The notes beneath the pieces were generated by a model, which saw nothing but the letters and a program-made list of their open reading frames with translations, had not been told where the DNA came from and made no database searches. The position numbers and the translations under genes were made by a program. Shown here one piece after another: positions 29,556 to 37,491 of a stretch of DNA of 64,000 nt. The first letter of the stretch is position 1, and the number at the start of each line of letters is the position of its first letter. Origin of the DNA: an uncultured Lachnospiraceae bacterium (lineage in GTDB: Bacteria; Bacillota; Clostridia; Lachnospirales; Lachnospiraceae); assembly GCA_947384285.1 (NCBI GenBank), contig CANDGI010000007.1, positions 1 through 64,000 of the forward strand, given 5' to 3'.

Positions 29556-31244
29556 TCAGCCTTCTTTTATCCAGGCGCATTCCCATGCTTTTAAGGTGAT
29601 TGCTCCCTCTGCCATGCTGCTGGTGAAAAGATTTTTCCCTTTTAATGTGTCATAAGCGATGTTCTGTTCTTCCCCGGACACATTAATCAGCACATGGATG
29701 GTCTCATTTGTCCGGCTGTTCTGCCTGATAAAGTTGATTACCTTTTCATTTTCTTTTCTTACCCGTTGGCTTGCCTGGGGAGAAAATGCGCTTTCTCTTC
29801 TTCGGATTTTCAGTCTCTTAATGATTGTGTCAAAAATCAGCTTCCGGTTTGTATCCTTTTCCAGCTGTTCTTTCAATGTTTCGTAATCCAGCTGTTCCCG
29901 GTTGATTCTCCTTGGTATGCCGGAAATTTCTTTTCCGTAATAATCATTTCTCGACCCTAACAGGCTGTGGATGTAAATTCCCGGAACTCCCTGCAATGAT
30001 AAAAGCAATGTTTCCGCTGCCAGGAATCTTCCGATTCTTTCCTGGTCGGAGCATTCCGGCCCTGCCAATGCGTCCTGGTAATTGATGTTCAATTCATAAG
30101 GGCTTCTGGTTCCATCCCCATTATTTTTATAAGACACCACGCCGCCGTTCCTTAATGTGGCGTTTATCAGTTCCTGCTGCTGTTCTTTTGTAAGAATCCC
30201 TTCCGCAGGACGGATGCCTATGCCGTCATGTGAGCTTAGAAAATTAAAATATGTAACCTCTTCCCCAGGCAGCTCTAACGTTTCCATCCAGTCAGACAAA
30301 GCCTTTGCATTTTCGGAAAGGAAAGTGTGCATGGTAAGGGGAGGAAGTGGAAATTGATAGACTAAATCTGCTTCATCTCCATTTTCTCCAAAATAGCTGA
30401 TATTATCCTTATGAGGTACATTGGTTTCTGTGATGATTCTTGTACCTGGCGCATATTCCCTTAACACATCTTTCATCAGCTTGATTAACTCATGGGTCTG
30501 TGGAAGGTGCATACAGGTGGTGCCAAGCTCCTTCCACAGAAAGCCTATGGCGTCCAGCCGGATAAATTCAGCGCCTCTTCGGCCATACATCACCAGAATA
30601 TCCAAAATCTCTGCCAGCAAAGCCGGGCAATTGAAATTCAAGTCAATTTGATCCTCACTGAAGGTAGTCCAGAGATATTTGCCGCCGTCCTTCGTGTGGA
30701 ACTTTGTAAGAAGGGGCAGGGCTCTTGGCCTGGTAACGCTGCTGTAATCGGCATCTTTGCTGCAGGTAATGAAGTAATCGGTGTAGGGTTCTTCACCTTT
30801 TAAATAGCCTTCAAACCATCTGCTGCTTTTGGAAATGTGATTGATGACAGCGTCAAACATCAGCCCGTAATTTTCTGATAATTTATTGATATGTTCCCAA
30901 TTTCCCAGCTCCTGGCTGATTGCCCTATAATCCACCACTGAAAATCCATCATCAGAGGTGTAAGGGTACATAGGCAGCAAATGTACGGTTTCAATGGCTT
31001 CCTGCACATATTCTTTTAGGAAATCATGGAGAACCTCAAGTCCTGGGCTTTTTTCCTTTACAATAGTATTGCCATAGGTAATAAGGATACTGTCTTTTTC
31101 TGATAATTTTTTTTCTGCTTTTTCTGGTTTTTCATAGGCATCCAGATAGTTTCCTATGAGCCGGATGGCTTCTTTTATCTTATCTGGGTCAGTATATACA
31201 CGCTGTAATCTTGTTTCTAGTTTTTGGATCAATGCTTTTTCCAT
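29556..31244 (-). CDS. GH13_18 phosphorylase, YcjM-like (glucosylglycerate phosphorylase candidate)
   Basis: A 562-residue retaining phosphorylase of the sucrose-phosphorylase subfamily. The nucleophile is D231 in EFIRLDAIGF, the acid/base is E273 in ITETNVPH, and the third carboxylate lies in SSHDGIGIRP. Its length and N-terminal region match YcjM-type glucosylglycerate phosphorylases (about 560 residues) rather than classical sucrose phosphorylases (about 490-505). The expected reaction is glucosylglycerate plus phosphate to alpha-glucose 1-phosphate and D-glycerate. The glycerate kinase at the far end of the cluster supports this. It is the first gene after the LacI-type operators. Confidence 0.92.
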   Translation of the reverse strand: MEKALIQKLETRLQRVYTDPDKIKEAIRLIGNYLDAYEKPEKAEKKLSEKDSILITYGNTIVKEKSPGLEVLHDFLKEYVQEAIETVHLLPMYPYTSDDGFSVVDYRAISQELGNWEHINKLSENYGLMFDAVINHISKSSRWFEGYLKGEEPYTDYFITCSKDADYSSVTRPRALPLLTKFHTKDGGKYLWTTFSEDQIDLNFNCPALLAEILDILVMYGRRGAEFIRLDAIGFLWKELGTTCMHLPQTHELIKLMKDVLREYAPGTRIITETNVPHKDNISYFGENGDEADLVYQFPLPPLTMHTFLSENAKALSDWMETLELPGEEVTYFNFLSSHDGIGIRPAEGILTKEQQQELINATLRNGGVVSYKNNGDGTRSPYELNINYQDALAGPECSDQERIGRFLAAETLLLSLQGVPGIYIHSLLGSRNDYYGKEISGIPRRINREQLDYETLKEQLEKDTNRKLIFDTIIKRLKIRRRESAFSPQASQRVRKENEKVINFIRQNSRTNETIHVLINVSGEEQNIAYDTLKGKNLFTSSMAEGAITLKAWECAWIKEG

Positions 31245-31286
31245 AATAATTATCCAGTCCTTTTATTGCGCTTTTATATTTTTAAG

Positions 31287-31332
31287 TGACAACGTTGTCT
31301 TACTCTGAGATTTTTAAGTGACAACGTTGTCA
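31287..31332 (-). promoter_or_regulatory. Paired LacI-family operators in front of the ycj-like cluster
   Basis: Two copies of the palindrome TGACAACGTTGTC(A) lie at 31287-31300 and 31319-31332, with centres 32 bases apart (three helical turns). Each is preceded by the same TTTTAAG stretch. A central CG and a 14-base dyad are typical of LacI-family sites. They lie between the LacI gene and the phosphorylase start at 31244, and contain -35-like hexamers (TTGACA, TTGTCA) on the minus strand. Confidence 0.85.
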
Positions 31333-31348
31333 AAAGTTGCCACTTAAT

Positions 31349-31440
31349 TCGCTCTCCGGCAACAGAGAGCGGATGCTGTTCGATTCGTAACAATAGAAAA
31401 TTCTTGCGCAGCAGGGCGGCTGTGAAGCCCTTCCTGCAGC
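31349..31440 (-). terminator. Hairpins after the LacI gene
   Basis: Two stem-loops follow the LacI stop codon on the minus strand: one around 31405-31440 (GGCT/AGCC core in a larger GC-rich stem) and a perfect one at 31349-31371 (CGCTCTC with GAGAGCG). T tracts are weak, so termination is only probable. Confidence 0.4.
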
Positions 31441-31449
31441 AGTTTTTTT

Positions 31450-32451
31450 TCAGGTAGATCCTCTTTCCATCAGCTTGCAAGGAAACCGGAATGCTTTGTG
31501 AGATGTTTCCCCTTCCTGGCCGATTTTACTGATGACATAATCAATACAACCCTTTGCAAGCATTTCAAAATCCTGTTCGATGGTAGAAATCGGCGGATAA
31601 TAATATTCACCCAATGCGATGTTGTCGATGCCAAGTACGGCCATATCTTTTGGGATTGACAGGCCCTTTTCATAAATCGCACGGTACACGCCCAATGCCC
31701 TTTCATCCCCGGATACAAAAAATGCCTTGATATCATAAATTTCTAAAATTTCCTTTGCCTTAAGATAAGCTTTTTCCACGGTATCGATTCCTGTAAATAT
31801 GTAATTTACAGTCTGGGTTTCTTCCATAGCGGCTGTAAAGCCTTTCACACGGTTCTGGGTAGATAGGTATTTTTTCTCCCCAACCAGCATGGCAATCTTG
31901 TTAAGCCCTTTCCCTGCCAGATACAAGCCGCCTTTATACCCTACGTCGAAATTGTCCAGGCTGACAGAGGGTACATCCGGATTTTCCGGTTCTCCAAATA
32001 CCACATACGGAATATTGCGGCTTTCAAAATAATCCACCCGGGGGTCTTTGCGGATATTTTCTAATAAAATTGCACCGTCTGCAATGCCGCTTGCAATCAG
32101 ATAGAATCCATCGGTCTCGTCCCCTTCAAAACGCTCGCTGCTTGAAGGAGAAAGGACAATTTTCATGGAACGCTTCTTTGCATAAGTAAACAGATATTTC
32201 AGCATGATTGTATGCCAGATGCTTAGGTGTTCTTCATGGTGGCGTTCTGCAAATACCACAATAATATTTGTGCGGCTCCCCTTTAGGCCCCGGGCAAGCA
32301 TGTTTACCTGATAGCCTTGCTCTTTTATGGTGCTCATGACCTTTTCTCTCATAGCCTCGCTAACATTCGGGCTGTTATTCAGCACTCTGGATACGGATTT
32401 AATTGACACACCGCAGGCTTTTGCAATATCGACGATTGTGACATTCCCCAC
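31450..32451 (-). CDS. LacI family regulator of the ycj-like cluster
   Basis: A 333-residue repressor. The helix-turn-helix is at residues 5-24 (IVDIAKACGVSIKSVSRVLN) and is followed by the LacI hinge and an effector domain. It starts with GTG; GGGAAG lies upstream. Its position at the head of the cluster corresponds in function to ycjW of E. coli. The palindromes between it and the phosphorylase gene, and a matching half-site overlapping its own -10 box, suggest control of both units by the same protein. Likely inducers are the imported sugar or a phosphorylated product. Confidence 0.93.
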   Translation of the reverse strand: MGNVTIVDIAKACGVSIKSVSRVLNNSPNVSEAMREKVMSTIKEQGYQVNMLARGLKGSRTNIIVVFAERHHEEHLSIWHTIMLKYLFTYAKKRSMKIVLSPSSSERFEGDETDGFYLIASGIADGAILLENIRKDPRVDYFESRNIPYVVFGEPENPDVPSVSLDNFDVGYKGGLYLAGKGLNKIAMLVGEKKYLSTQNRVKGFTAAMEETQTVNYIFTGIDTVEKAYLKAKEILEIYDIKAFFVSGDERALGVYRAIYEKGLSIPKDMAVLGIDNIALGEYYYPPISTIEQDFEMLAKGCIDYVISKIGQEGETSHKAFRFPCKLMERGST

Positions 32452-32470
32452 TTACTCTCACTTCCCTTTG

Positions 32471-32512
32471 TCTTACGTTGTCATTATAGCCTGGCTGGGT
32501 ATCTCTTTGCAA
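32471..32512 (-). promoter_or_regulatory. Promoter of the LacI gene with an overlapping operator-like site
   Basis: On the minus strand, -35 TTGCAA (32507-32512) and -10 TATAAT (32483-32488) are 18 bases apart. TGACAACGT, nine bases of the 14-base operator at 31287 and 31319, starts at 32483, immediately downstream of and overlapping the -10 box. This suggests autorepression. The rest of the 32452-32770 gap shows no gene. Confidence 0.7.
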
Positions 32513-32770
32513 GTGTTTTTGTCTTTTTCAGCGTTTCTATCAAATCTTGGAAAGGGATTTTGTGCATTTATGACAAAAGTCTTGTCTGGATATCTCTTCA
32601 TCTGCTCCGGTATTCAGTGGATGGGGTTTTCTTGGCCGGGTATTGCAAATTGGTTTTTCTTGGCGCCCATGATAAATAGTAAAATTATAAAGTAAGTGTA
32701 GATATTCAAATAAAGGCGATATATAATGTAAAGGAAACAAAGTTCACATTTTAGGAGAAAATAGTTTTCT

Positions 32771-33718
32771 ATGATAGAGAGGAACAAAACAACGCCCTCA
32801 ACAATAAAATTTATTGATTTATTTTGCGGCATAGGCGGTTTCCGTTATGCTTCCCAGCAGGCATTCCAGCAGCTGGGAAGCAAAGGGCAATGTCTCTTTA
32901 GCAGCGATATAGATAAGTTTGCCGCAGAGAGCTATCAGGCAAATTTCGGGGAAAAGCCGGCAGGGGATATTACCAAGGTGGATGAAAAAGACATTCCTGA
33001 TTTTGACTTGCTGTTTGCAGGATTTCCATGCCAGGCATTTTCGATATGCGGCTTGCAGAAGGGATTTGCAGACAGCACGAAGGGAACCCTTTTTTTCGAC
33101 ATTGCCCGCATACTAAAAGCGAAACAGCCCAATGCTTTCGTATTGGAAAATGTAAAAAATCTCATCAGCCACGATGGAGGGAGGACTTTTCAAACAATTA
33201 TTCATGTTTTAAGGGAAGAATTGGGATATTTTGTGGATTATAAAATTTTAAATGCCCTTGATTTCGGCCTGCCCCAGAAACGTGAGAGAATTATTATTGC
33301 CGGCGCAAAGAAGCCCTTTGATATGGACTGGAGGTTTGATATTCAGTATGTAAAGACGTTAAAAGATATACTGGAGGATAAAGTGGATAAGAAGCATTAC
33401 GCATCAGAGGAAATCGTAAAAAAACGTAAGGAGATGCACAGGGCAGAGACAACGCCTGCTATTTGGCATGAGAATAAATCAGGAAACATATCATCTTATC
33501 CATACAGCTGTGCATTGCGGGCGGGAGCCAGCTATAACTACCTGCTTGTGGATGGGGAACGGAGGCTGACGCCTAGGGAAATGCTGCGGCTGCAGGGATT
33601 TCCAGATGAATTTAAAATTGTTGTGTCGGATGCGCAGATTAGAAAGCAGGCAGGAAATGCCGTTCCGGTCAATATGGCGGCTAAAGTGATTGAAACGTTT
33701 ATACCATTGGTTTTTTAA
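32771..33718 (+). CDS. DNA (cytosine-5-)-methyltransferase
   Basis: A 315-residue C5 methyltransferase. The conserved motifs are in order: I FIDLFCGIGGFR (14-25), IV AGFPCQAFS with catalytic C87, VI LENVKNL, VIII QKRERIIIAG, IX RRLTPREMLRLQGFP and X QAGNAVPVNM. The target-recognition region between VIII and IX is short (about 80 residues). No restriction endonuclease or specificity gene flanks it, so it is an orphan by context, like Dcm. It transfers a methyl group from S-adenosylmethionine to cytosine; the recognition site cannot be predicted. AGGAG lies 13 bases before the ATG. Confidence 0.94.
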   Translation: MIERNKTTPSTIKFIDLFCGIGGFRYASQQAFQQLGSKGQCLFSSDIDKFAAESYQANFGEKPAGDITKVDEKDIPDFDLLFAGFPCQAFSICGLQKGFADSTKGTLFFDIARILKAKQPNAFVLENVKNLISHDGGRTFQTIIHVLREELGYFVDYKILNALDFGLPQKRERIIIAGAKKPFDMDWRFDIQYVKTLKDILEDKVDKKHYASEEIVKKRKEMHRAETTPAIWHENKSGNISSYPYSCALRAGASYNYLLVDGERRLTPREMLRLQGFPDEFKIVVSDAQIRKQAGNAVPVNMAAKVIETFIPLVF

Positions 33719-33732
33719 ACAGGTATTTTTAA

Positions 33733-33778
33733 AAAGGGGTTATCGGGAAATGATATTCTATTACCCGGCAACCCCTTT
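33733..33778. terminator. Bidirectional terminator between methyltransferase and mgtE
   Basis: AAAGGGGTT at 33733-33741 pairs with AACCCCTTT at 33770-33778, with further GGG/CCC pairs inside. On the minus strand it runs into TTTTTAAAAA and best serves mgtE. Confidence 0.8.
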
Positions 33779-33796
33779 CATTGATCTTCCCACTGC

Positions 33797-35194
33797 CTAC
33801 ACAGCGATATGCAGCACAATGGTAGCGATTTTAAAATAAATCAGGATGGAGCAGATATCCACAATCGTGGAAATCAGCGGGGCTGCCATCAACGCCGGAT
33901 CCAGATGGATGTGCTCTGCAATCAGCGGCAGGGAGCAGCCAATGAATTTCGACAAAATTACAATTGCTATCAGCGCAATGGCAATGACAACGGCCATTTC
34001 CAAGTCCTGGTACTGGATGTAAATCCGCAGCCCGTTTACCACGGCAAGGACAGTGCTGACAAGGATTGCAATGCGGAATTCTTTAAATATTACCCTGAAA
34101 ATATCCTTAAATTTAATCTCGTCCAGCGCAAGTCCCCGAATCATCAGGGTAGAGCTTTGGGAACCGCAGTTTCCCCCGGTTCCGGTCAGCATGGGGATAA
34201 AGGAAACCAGCAGAGGATAAAGCTTGAAGGATTCCTGGTAATGGGTGATGATGGAGCCGCTTACAGCAGCGGAAAGCATCAGCACCAAAAGCCAGGCGAT
34301 ACGGCTTCTGGCATGGGAGAAAGCGGAGGTATTGAAATAGCTGTCCTCCGTGGGGGTCATAGCAGCCATTTTGGTAATATCCTCCGTGTTTTCCTCCTGC
34401 ATAACATCCATAGCATCATCGAAGGTGACGATCCCAACCAGCCGTTCCTCCCGGTCTACCACAGGAATGGCAAGAAAGTCATATTTATTAAAGACTTTGG
34501 CCACCTCTTCTTTGTCCTCATGGGTATCCACATGGATGACGTTGGTTTCCATGATATCTTCGATCTGCATGGAATCTTCTGCCATCAGCAGATCCTTCAC
34601 AGAGACCATGCCGATAAGCTTCCGGTTCTCTGTGACGTAACAGGTGTAAATGGTCTCTTTGTTGACCGCAGTGTGGCGGATACGGCTGATGGCTGCCCCC
34701 ACGGTCATCTCTTTTTTGATATTTACATATTCAATGGTCATCAGGCTTCCGGCGCTGTCCTTGGGGTAGTTGAGCACCTGATTAATCATTTTGCGGGTTT
34801 CTTCATCTGTATTCCGCAGGATTCTTGCCACCACGTTTGCCGGCATTTCCTCAATCATGTCTACAGTGTCATCCAGGAAAATGTCGTCCATCACGGCGCG
34901 AAGCTCCCGGTCCGTCAAAGTGTTAATCAAGGTTTTCTGCATATCGCGGCTCATGTAGGAAAAACTATCCGCAGCCTCCTCCTTGGGAAGCAGACGGTAG
35001 AGCAGAGGAATTTCCTTTTTGTCTATTTCATCAAAAAGGAGAGCGATATCGGCAGAATTCAGGTTGCTCAGCATCTGCCTTAACCGGGAATATTTTCGTT
35101 CTTCCAGCAGCTGTTCCGCTAAATGCTGGATTTCCTCAATTTCCATATCTGTAAAATCCATGTCTTCCATGTTCCTGTTGTCTGTCATTCCCAT
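33797..35194 (-). CDS. mgtE: Magnesium transporter MgtE
   Basis: A 465-residue magnesium channel. The order is the MgtE N-terminal helical domain (about 15-125), tandem CBS domains (about 130-250) that gate the pore according to cytoplasmic magnesium, and five membrane helices with the pore sequence MLTGTGGNCGSQSS. The frame opens 34 codons upstream, but the ATG at 35194 has AAGGAGG 7 bases before it and gives the normal length. The leader carries a promoter and a strong hairpin (see 35321-35422) but no sequence I recognise as the M-box riboswitch. Confidence 0.94.
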   Translation of the reverse strand: MGMTDNRNMEDMDFTDMEIEEIQHLAEQLLEERKYSRLRQMLSNLNSADIALLFDEIDKKEIPLLYRLLPKEEAADSFSYMSRDMQKTLINTLTDRELRAVMDDIFLDDTVDMIEEMPANVVARILRNTDEETRKMINQVLNYPKDSAGSLMTIEYVNIKKEMTVGAAISRIRHTAVNKETIYTCYVTENRKLIGMVSVKDLLMAEDSMQIEDIMETNVIHVDTHEDKEEVAKVFNKYDFLAIPVVDREERLVGIVTFDDAMDVMQEENTEDITKMAAMTPTEDSYFNTSAFSHARSRIAWLLVLMLSAAVSGSIITHYQESFKLYPLLVSFIPMLTGTGGNCGSQSSTLMIRGLALDEIKFKDIFRVIFKEFRIAILVSTVLAVVNGLRIYIQYQDLEMAVVIAIALIAIVILSKFIGCSLPLIAEHIHLDPALMAAPLISTIVDICSILIYFKIATIVLHIAV

Positions 35195-35320
35195 AGCAAT
35201 CCCTCCTTTTTCCAATGAAATGCCCCCTTCCCTTCTTCCAGCGGCAAATCGCCGGAAGGCATTCCGAATCATGCTTAGCCTTCCCTCCTTGGGCATTTTG
35301 ATACCAGGCAGATGGAAAAT

Positions 35321-35365
35321 AAAATCGCTGCGCGGTGGCCTGAAAGGCTGTGGAGCAGCGATTTT
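35321..35365 (-). promoter_or_regulatory. Hairpin in the mgtE leader, possible attenuator
   Basis: A perfect 11-base stem, AAAATCGCTGC with GCAGCGATTTT, encloses a 23-base loop that holds further GGCC/AGGC pairing. On the minus strand it ends in ATTTT. It lies about 25-70 bases after the predicted transcription start and 127 bases before the ATG, the layout of a transcription attenuator. Confidence 0.5.
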
Positions 35366-35393
35366 GTTCCATTGGTATTTCCTTGTGGACTAC

Positions 35394-35422
35394 ATCATAT
35401 CACAAGCGCAGGCAAAAATCAA
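35394..35422 (-). promoter_or_regulatory. Sigma-A-type promoter of mgtE
   Basis: On the minus strand, -35 TTGATT (35417-35422) and -10 TATGAT (35394-35399) are 17 bases apart. The predicted start leaves a leader of about 190 bases. Confidence 0.6.
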
Positions 35423-35511
35423 TTCGGGATTTCTGGGATGGAAACTCCTGCATAATCCAAAAAGGGCAGGCATAAGATAAAAAGAATATACAGCGGGAAG
35501 TATTCTTAATT

Positions 35512-37422
35512 ATGAAGAAAAATTTTTTCGGAAAGAAGCCCAGGTTACGGAAGGAAGGTTTTTTCGGAAAGAAGCCCAGGTTACAGGAGGAAGATTTTTT
35601 CGGGAACAAGCCAAGCTTACAGGAGGATTTTTTCGGGAACAAGCCCAGGTTACAGGAAGAAGATTTTTTCGGAAAGAAGCCCAGGTTACGGAAGGATAAT
35701 CTGAAAAGCAGGATGCTGCTGGCCTTACTGGGGGCGTTGTTGTGCCTGCAGATAGGATGCGGCGCTAAGGGTGGAAGCCAGCAGGAATTTTCCAGTTACC
35801 TGAACCGGATTTTTCAGTCTGAGATTACGGCAAGCACTTTGAATATGCACTACAGCCTGGCTCATCCGGAAAATTATGGAATTTCAAATTATAAGGTTAC
35901 ATATGGAAATGTTTCTGTGGACCGGGGAGCCGAGACAGCGGCCGTTCTGGAAAACTGGAAACAGAGCCTGAAAAAATTTAAGAAAAAAAATCTGTCGGTT
36001 TCCCAGCAGATGGCCTATGATATCATGATGGATTACATTGACAGGGAAATTCCGGCGGGAAAATTCCGTTTGCACCAGGAAATTTTAAGGCCTTCCACAG
36101 GCTTCCAGTCCCAGCTTCCGGTATTGCTGGCAGAATATACGTTTTATGATGAAAAAGACGTGGAGGATTATCTAAAGCTTTTGTCCTGTACGCCGGATGT
36201 CTTTGGGCAGATTATGGAATTGGAGCAAAAAAAAGCTGGGAAAGGCTTGTTTATGGCGGATTTTGCAGTCGATGACATCCTTGCCCAATGCAGTAATTTT
36301 ACCCAGAACCCGGAAAGCAATTATCTCTTGTCTACCTTTGATGCCAGGGTGGACGAGGCAGGTTTCCTCACGCCAGAACAGGCAGAGCAGTATAAAGCCA
36401 GCAACCGCCAGATTGTGACGGGCCAGGTGATACCAGCCTATCAAAAACTGGCTCAGGATTTGTCGGCTTTAAAAGGCTCCGGGAAAAATTCCGGCGGCCT
36501 GTGCGGATTGCCAGGAGGCAGGGAATACTATGAGTATCTGGTAAAGGATACCACAGGATCCGGTTTGTCCGTGGAAGAAATGCAGGATCAGACAGAGGCT
36601 CAGAGAAAACAGGATTTAGAGGATCTGGCCAAAATAGTAAAAAGCCAGCCGGATATTGGGTCAAAATCCATAAACTACCAGCTTCCTACCGAGGAACCGG
36701 AGCTGATTTTAAAGGATTTGCAGGTGAAAATGCAGCAGGATTTCCCGGCACCGCCACAGGTATCGTTTACGGTGAAGGAGGTGCATCCTTCCCTGGAGGA
36801 ATACACGGCGCCTGCCTTTTACCTGACTCCTCCCATAGATGACATCTCCCAAAATTCCATTTATATCAACAAGTCAAAGGGTGATGAAAAAATGCAGCTT
36901 TACACTACCCTTGCCCATGAAGGCTTTCCAGGGCATTTGTATCAGAATGTGATGGAGAGAAGCTGCGGCCTTGCGCCCATCCGCAGCCTATTTGGCAGCA
37001 GCGGCTATGCAGAAGGGTGGGCAACCTATGTGGAGATGCAGTCTTACTATTATGCAGACGTAGACCAGGATGTATGCGCTTTTCTGCAAAAAAACCAGTC
37101 TGCGCTTTTGAGCCTTTATGCCAGCGCAGATATGGGAATTCATTATGATGGATGGACCTTGCGGGATACGGTGGATTTCTTTGCAGCATATCAGATTACC
37201 AATAAGCAGGTCATCCAGGATATCTATCAGTTGATTGTGGAGGAGCCGGCCCACTATTTGAAATATTATATTGGTTATCTGGAGTTCTTGAATTTAAAGG
37301 AATATGCCATAGATAAGTTTCAGGGGGAGTATAGTGATTATAAATTCCACAGCGCATTGATGAAGATGGGGAATGCGCCATTTTACATATTGAAAAAGTA
37401 TTTGGCAGAGTATTGGGGATAG
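35512..37422 (+). CDS. DUF885 family putative metallopeptidase lipoprotein with a repetitive N-terminus
   Basis: A 636-residue protein. Its C-terminal two thirds match the DUF885 family: HEGFPGH (about residues 468-474) is a zinc-peptidase-like motif, and AEGWATYVE (about 502-510) supplies the usual third-ligand Glu. A hydrophobic segment ending in QIGC at about residue 83 looks like a lipoprotein signal, so the enzyme probably sits outside the membrane. Before it come about 60 residues made of five repeats of a 12-residue unit around FFGKKPRLQEE. That is very unusual in front of a signal peptide. The ATG at 35512 has only a weak ribosome binding site (GGGAAG), and an ATG at codon 68 would start just before the hydrophobic segment. 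The true start is unresolved. Confidence 0.85.
   Translation: MKKNFFGKKPRLRKEGFFGKKPRLQEEDFFGNKPSLQEDFFGNKPRLQEEDFFGKKPRLRKDNLKSRMLLALLGALLCLQIGCGAKGGSQQEFSSYLNRIFQSEITASTLNMHYSLAHPENYGISNYKVTYGNVSVDRGAETAAVLENWKQSLKKFKKKNLSVSQQMAYDIMMDYIDREIPAGKFRLHQEILRPSTGFQSQLPVLLAEYTFYDEKDVEDYLKLLSCTPDVFGQIMELEQKKAGKGLFMADFAVDDILAQCSNFTQNPESNYLLSTFDARVDEAGFLTPEQAEQYKASNRQIVTGQVIPAYQKLAQDLSALKGSGKNSGGLCGLPGGREYYEYLVKDTTGSGLSVEEMQDQTEAQRKQDLEDLAKIVKSQPDIGSKSINYQLPTEEPELILKDLQVKMQQDFPAPPQVSFTVKEVHPSLEEYTAPAFYLTPPIDDISQNSIYINKSKGDEKMQLYTTLAHEGFPGHLYQNVMERSCGLAPIRSLFGSSGYAEGWATYVEMQSYYYADVDQDVCAFLQKNQSALLSLYASADMGIHYDGWTLRDTVDFFAAYQITNKQVIQDIYQLIVEEPAHYLKYYIGYLEFLNLKEYAIDKFQGEYSDYKFHSALMKMGNAPFYILKKYLAEYWG
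35515..35700 (+). repeat. Five tandem copies of about 36 bp at the front of the DUF885 gene
   Basis: Units of 33-39 bases share the core TTTTTTCGG, then AAGCC, then AGGTTAC. They stay in frame and encode FFG(K/N)KP(R/S)LQEE-like repeats. Several units include ACAGGAGGA, a near-perfect ribosome binding site, so the array could also act as a leader element. Confidence 0.9.
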
Positions 37423-37431
37423 AATGGAATA

Positions 37432-37481
37432 GGAGTGTACCGGTGTCTTGCTGTTATTATCGGAAGATACCGGTATGCTCC
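37432..37481. terminator. Bidirectional terminator between the DUF885 gene and rsmI
   Basis: An 18-base stem with three G-U or mismatched positions pairs GGAGTGTACCGGTGTCTT (37432-37449) with 37464-37481. The two convergent genes end on either side of it. Confidence 0.7.
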
Positions 37482-37491
37482 TTTCCATCAT

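Noticed and set aside
31274-31480. Short minus-strand frame over the operators
   Set aside because: It overlaps the LacI gene end and both operators. It is better explained as open by chance, though the segment may be part of a dispersed repeat.
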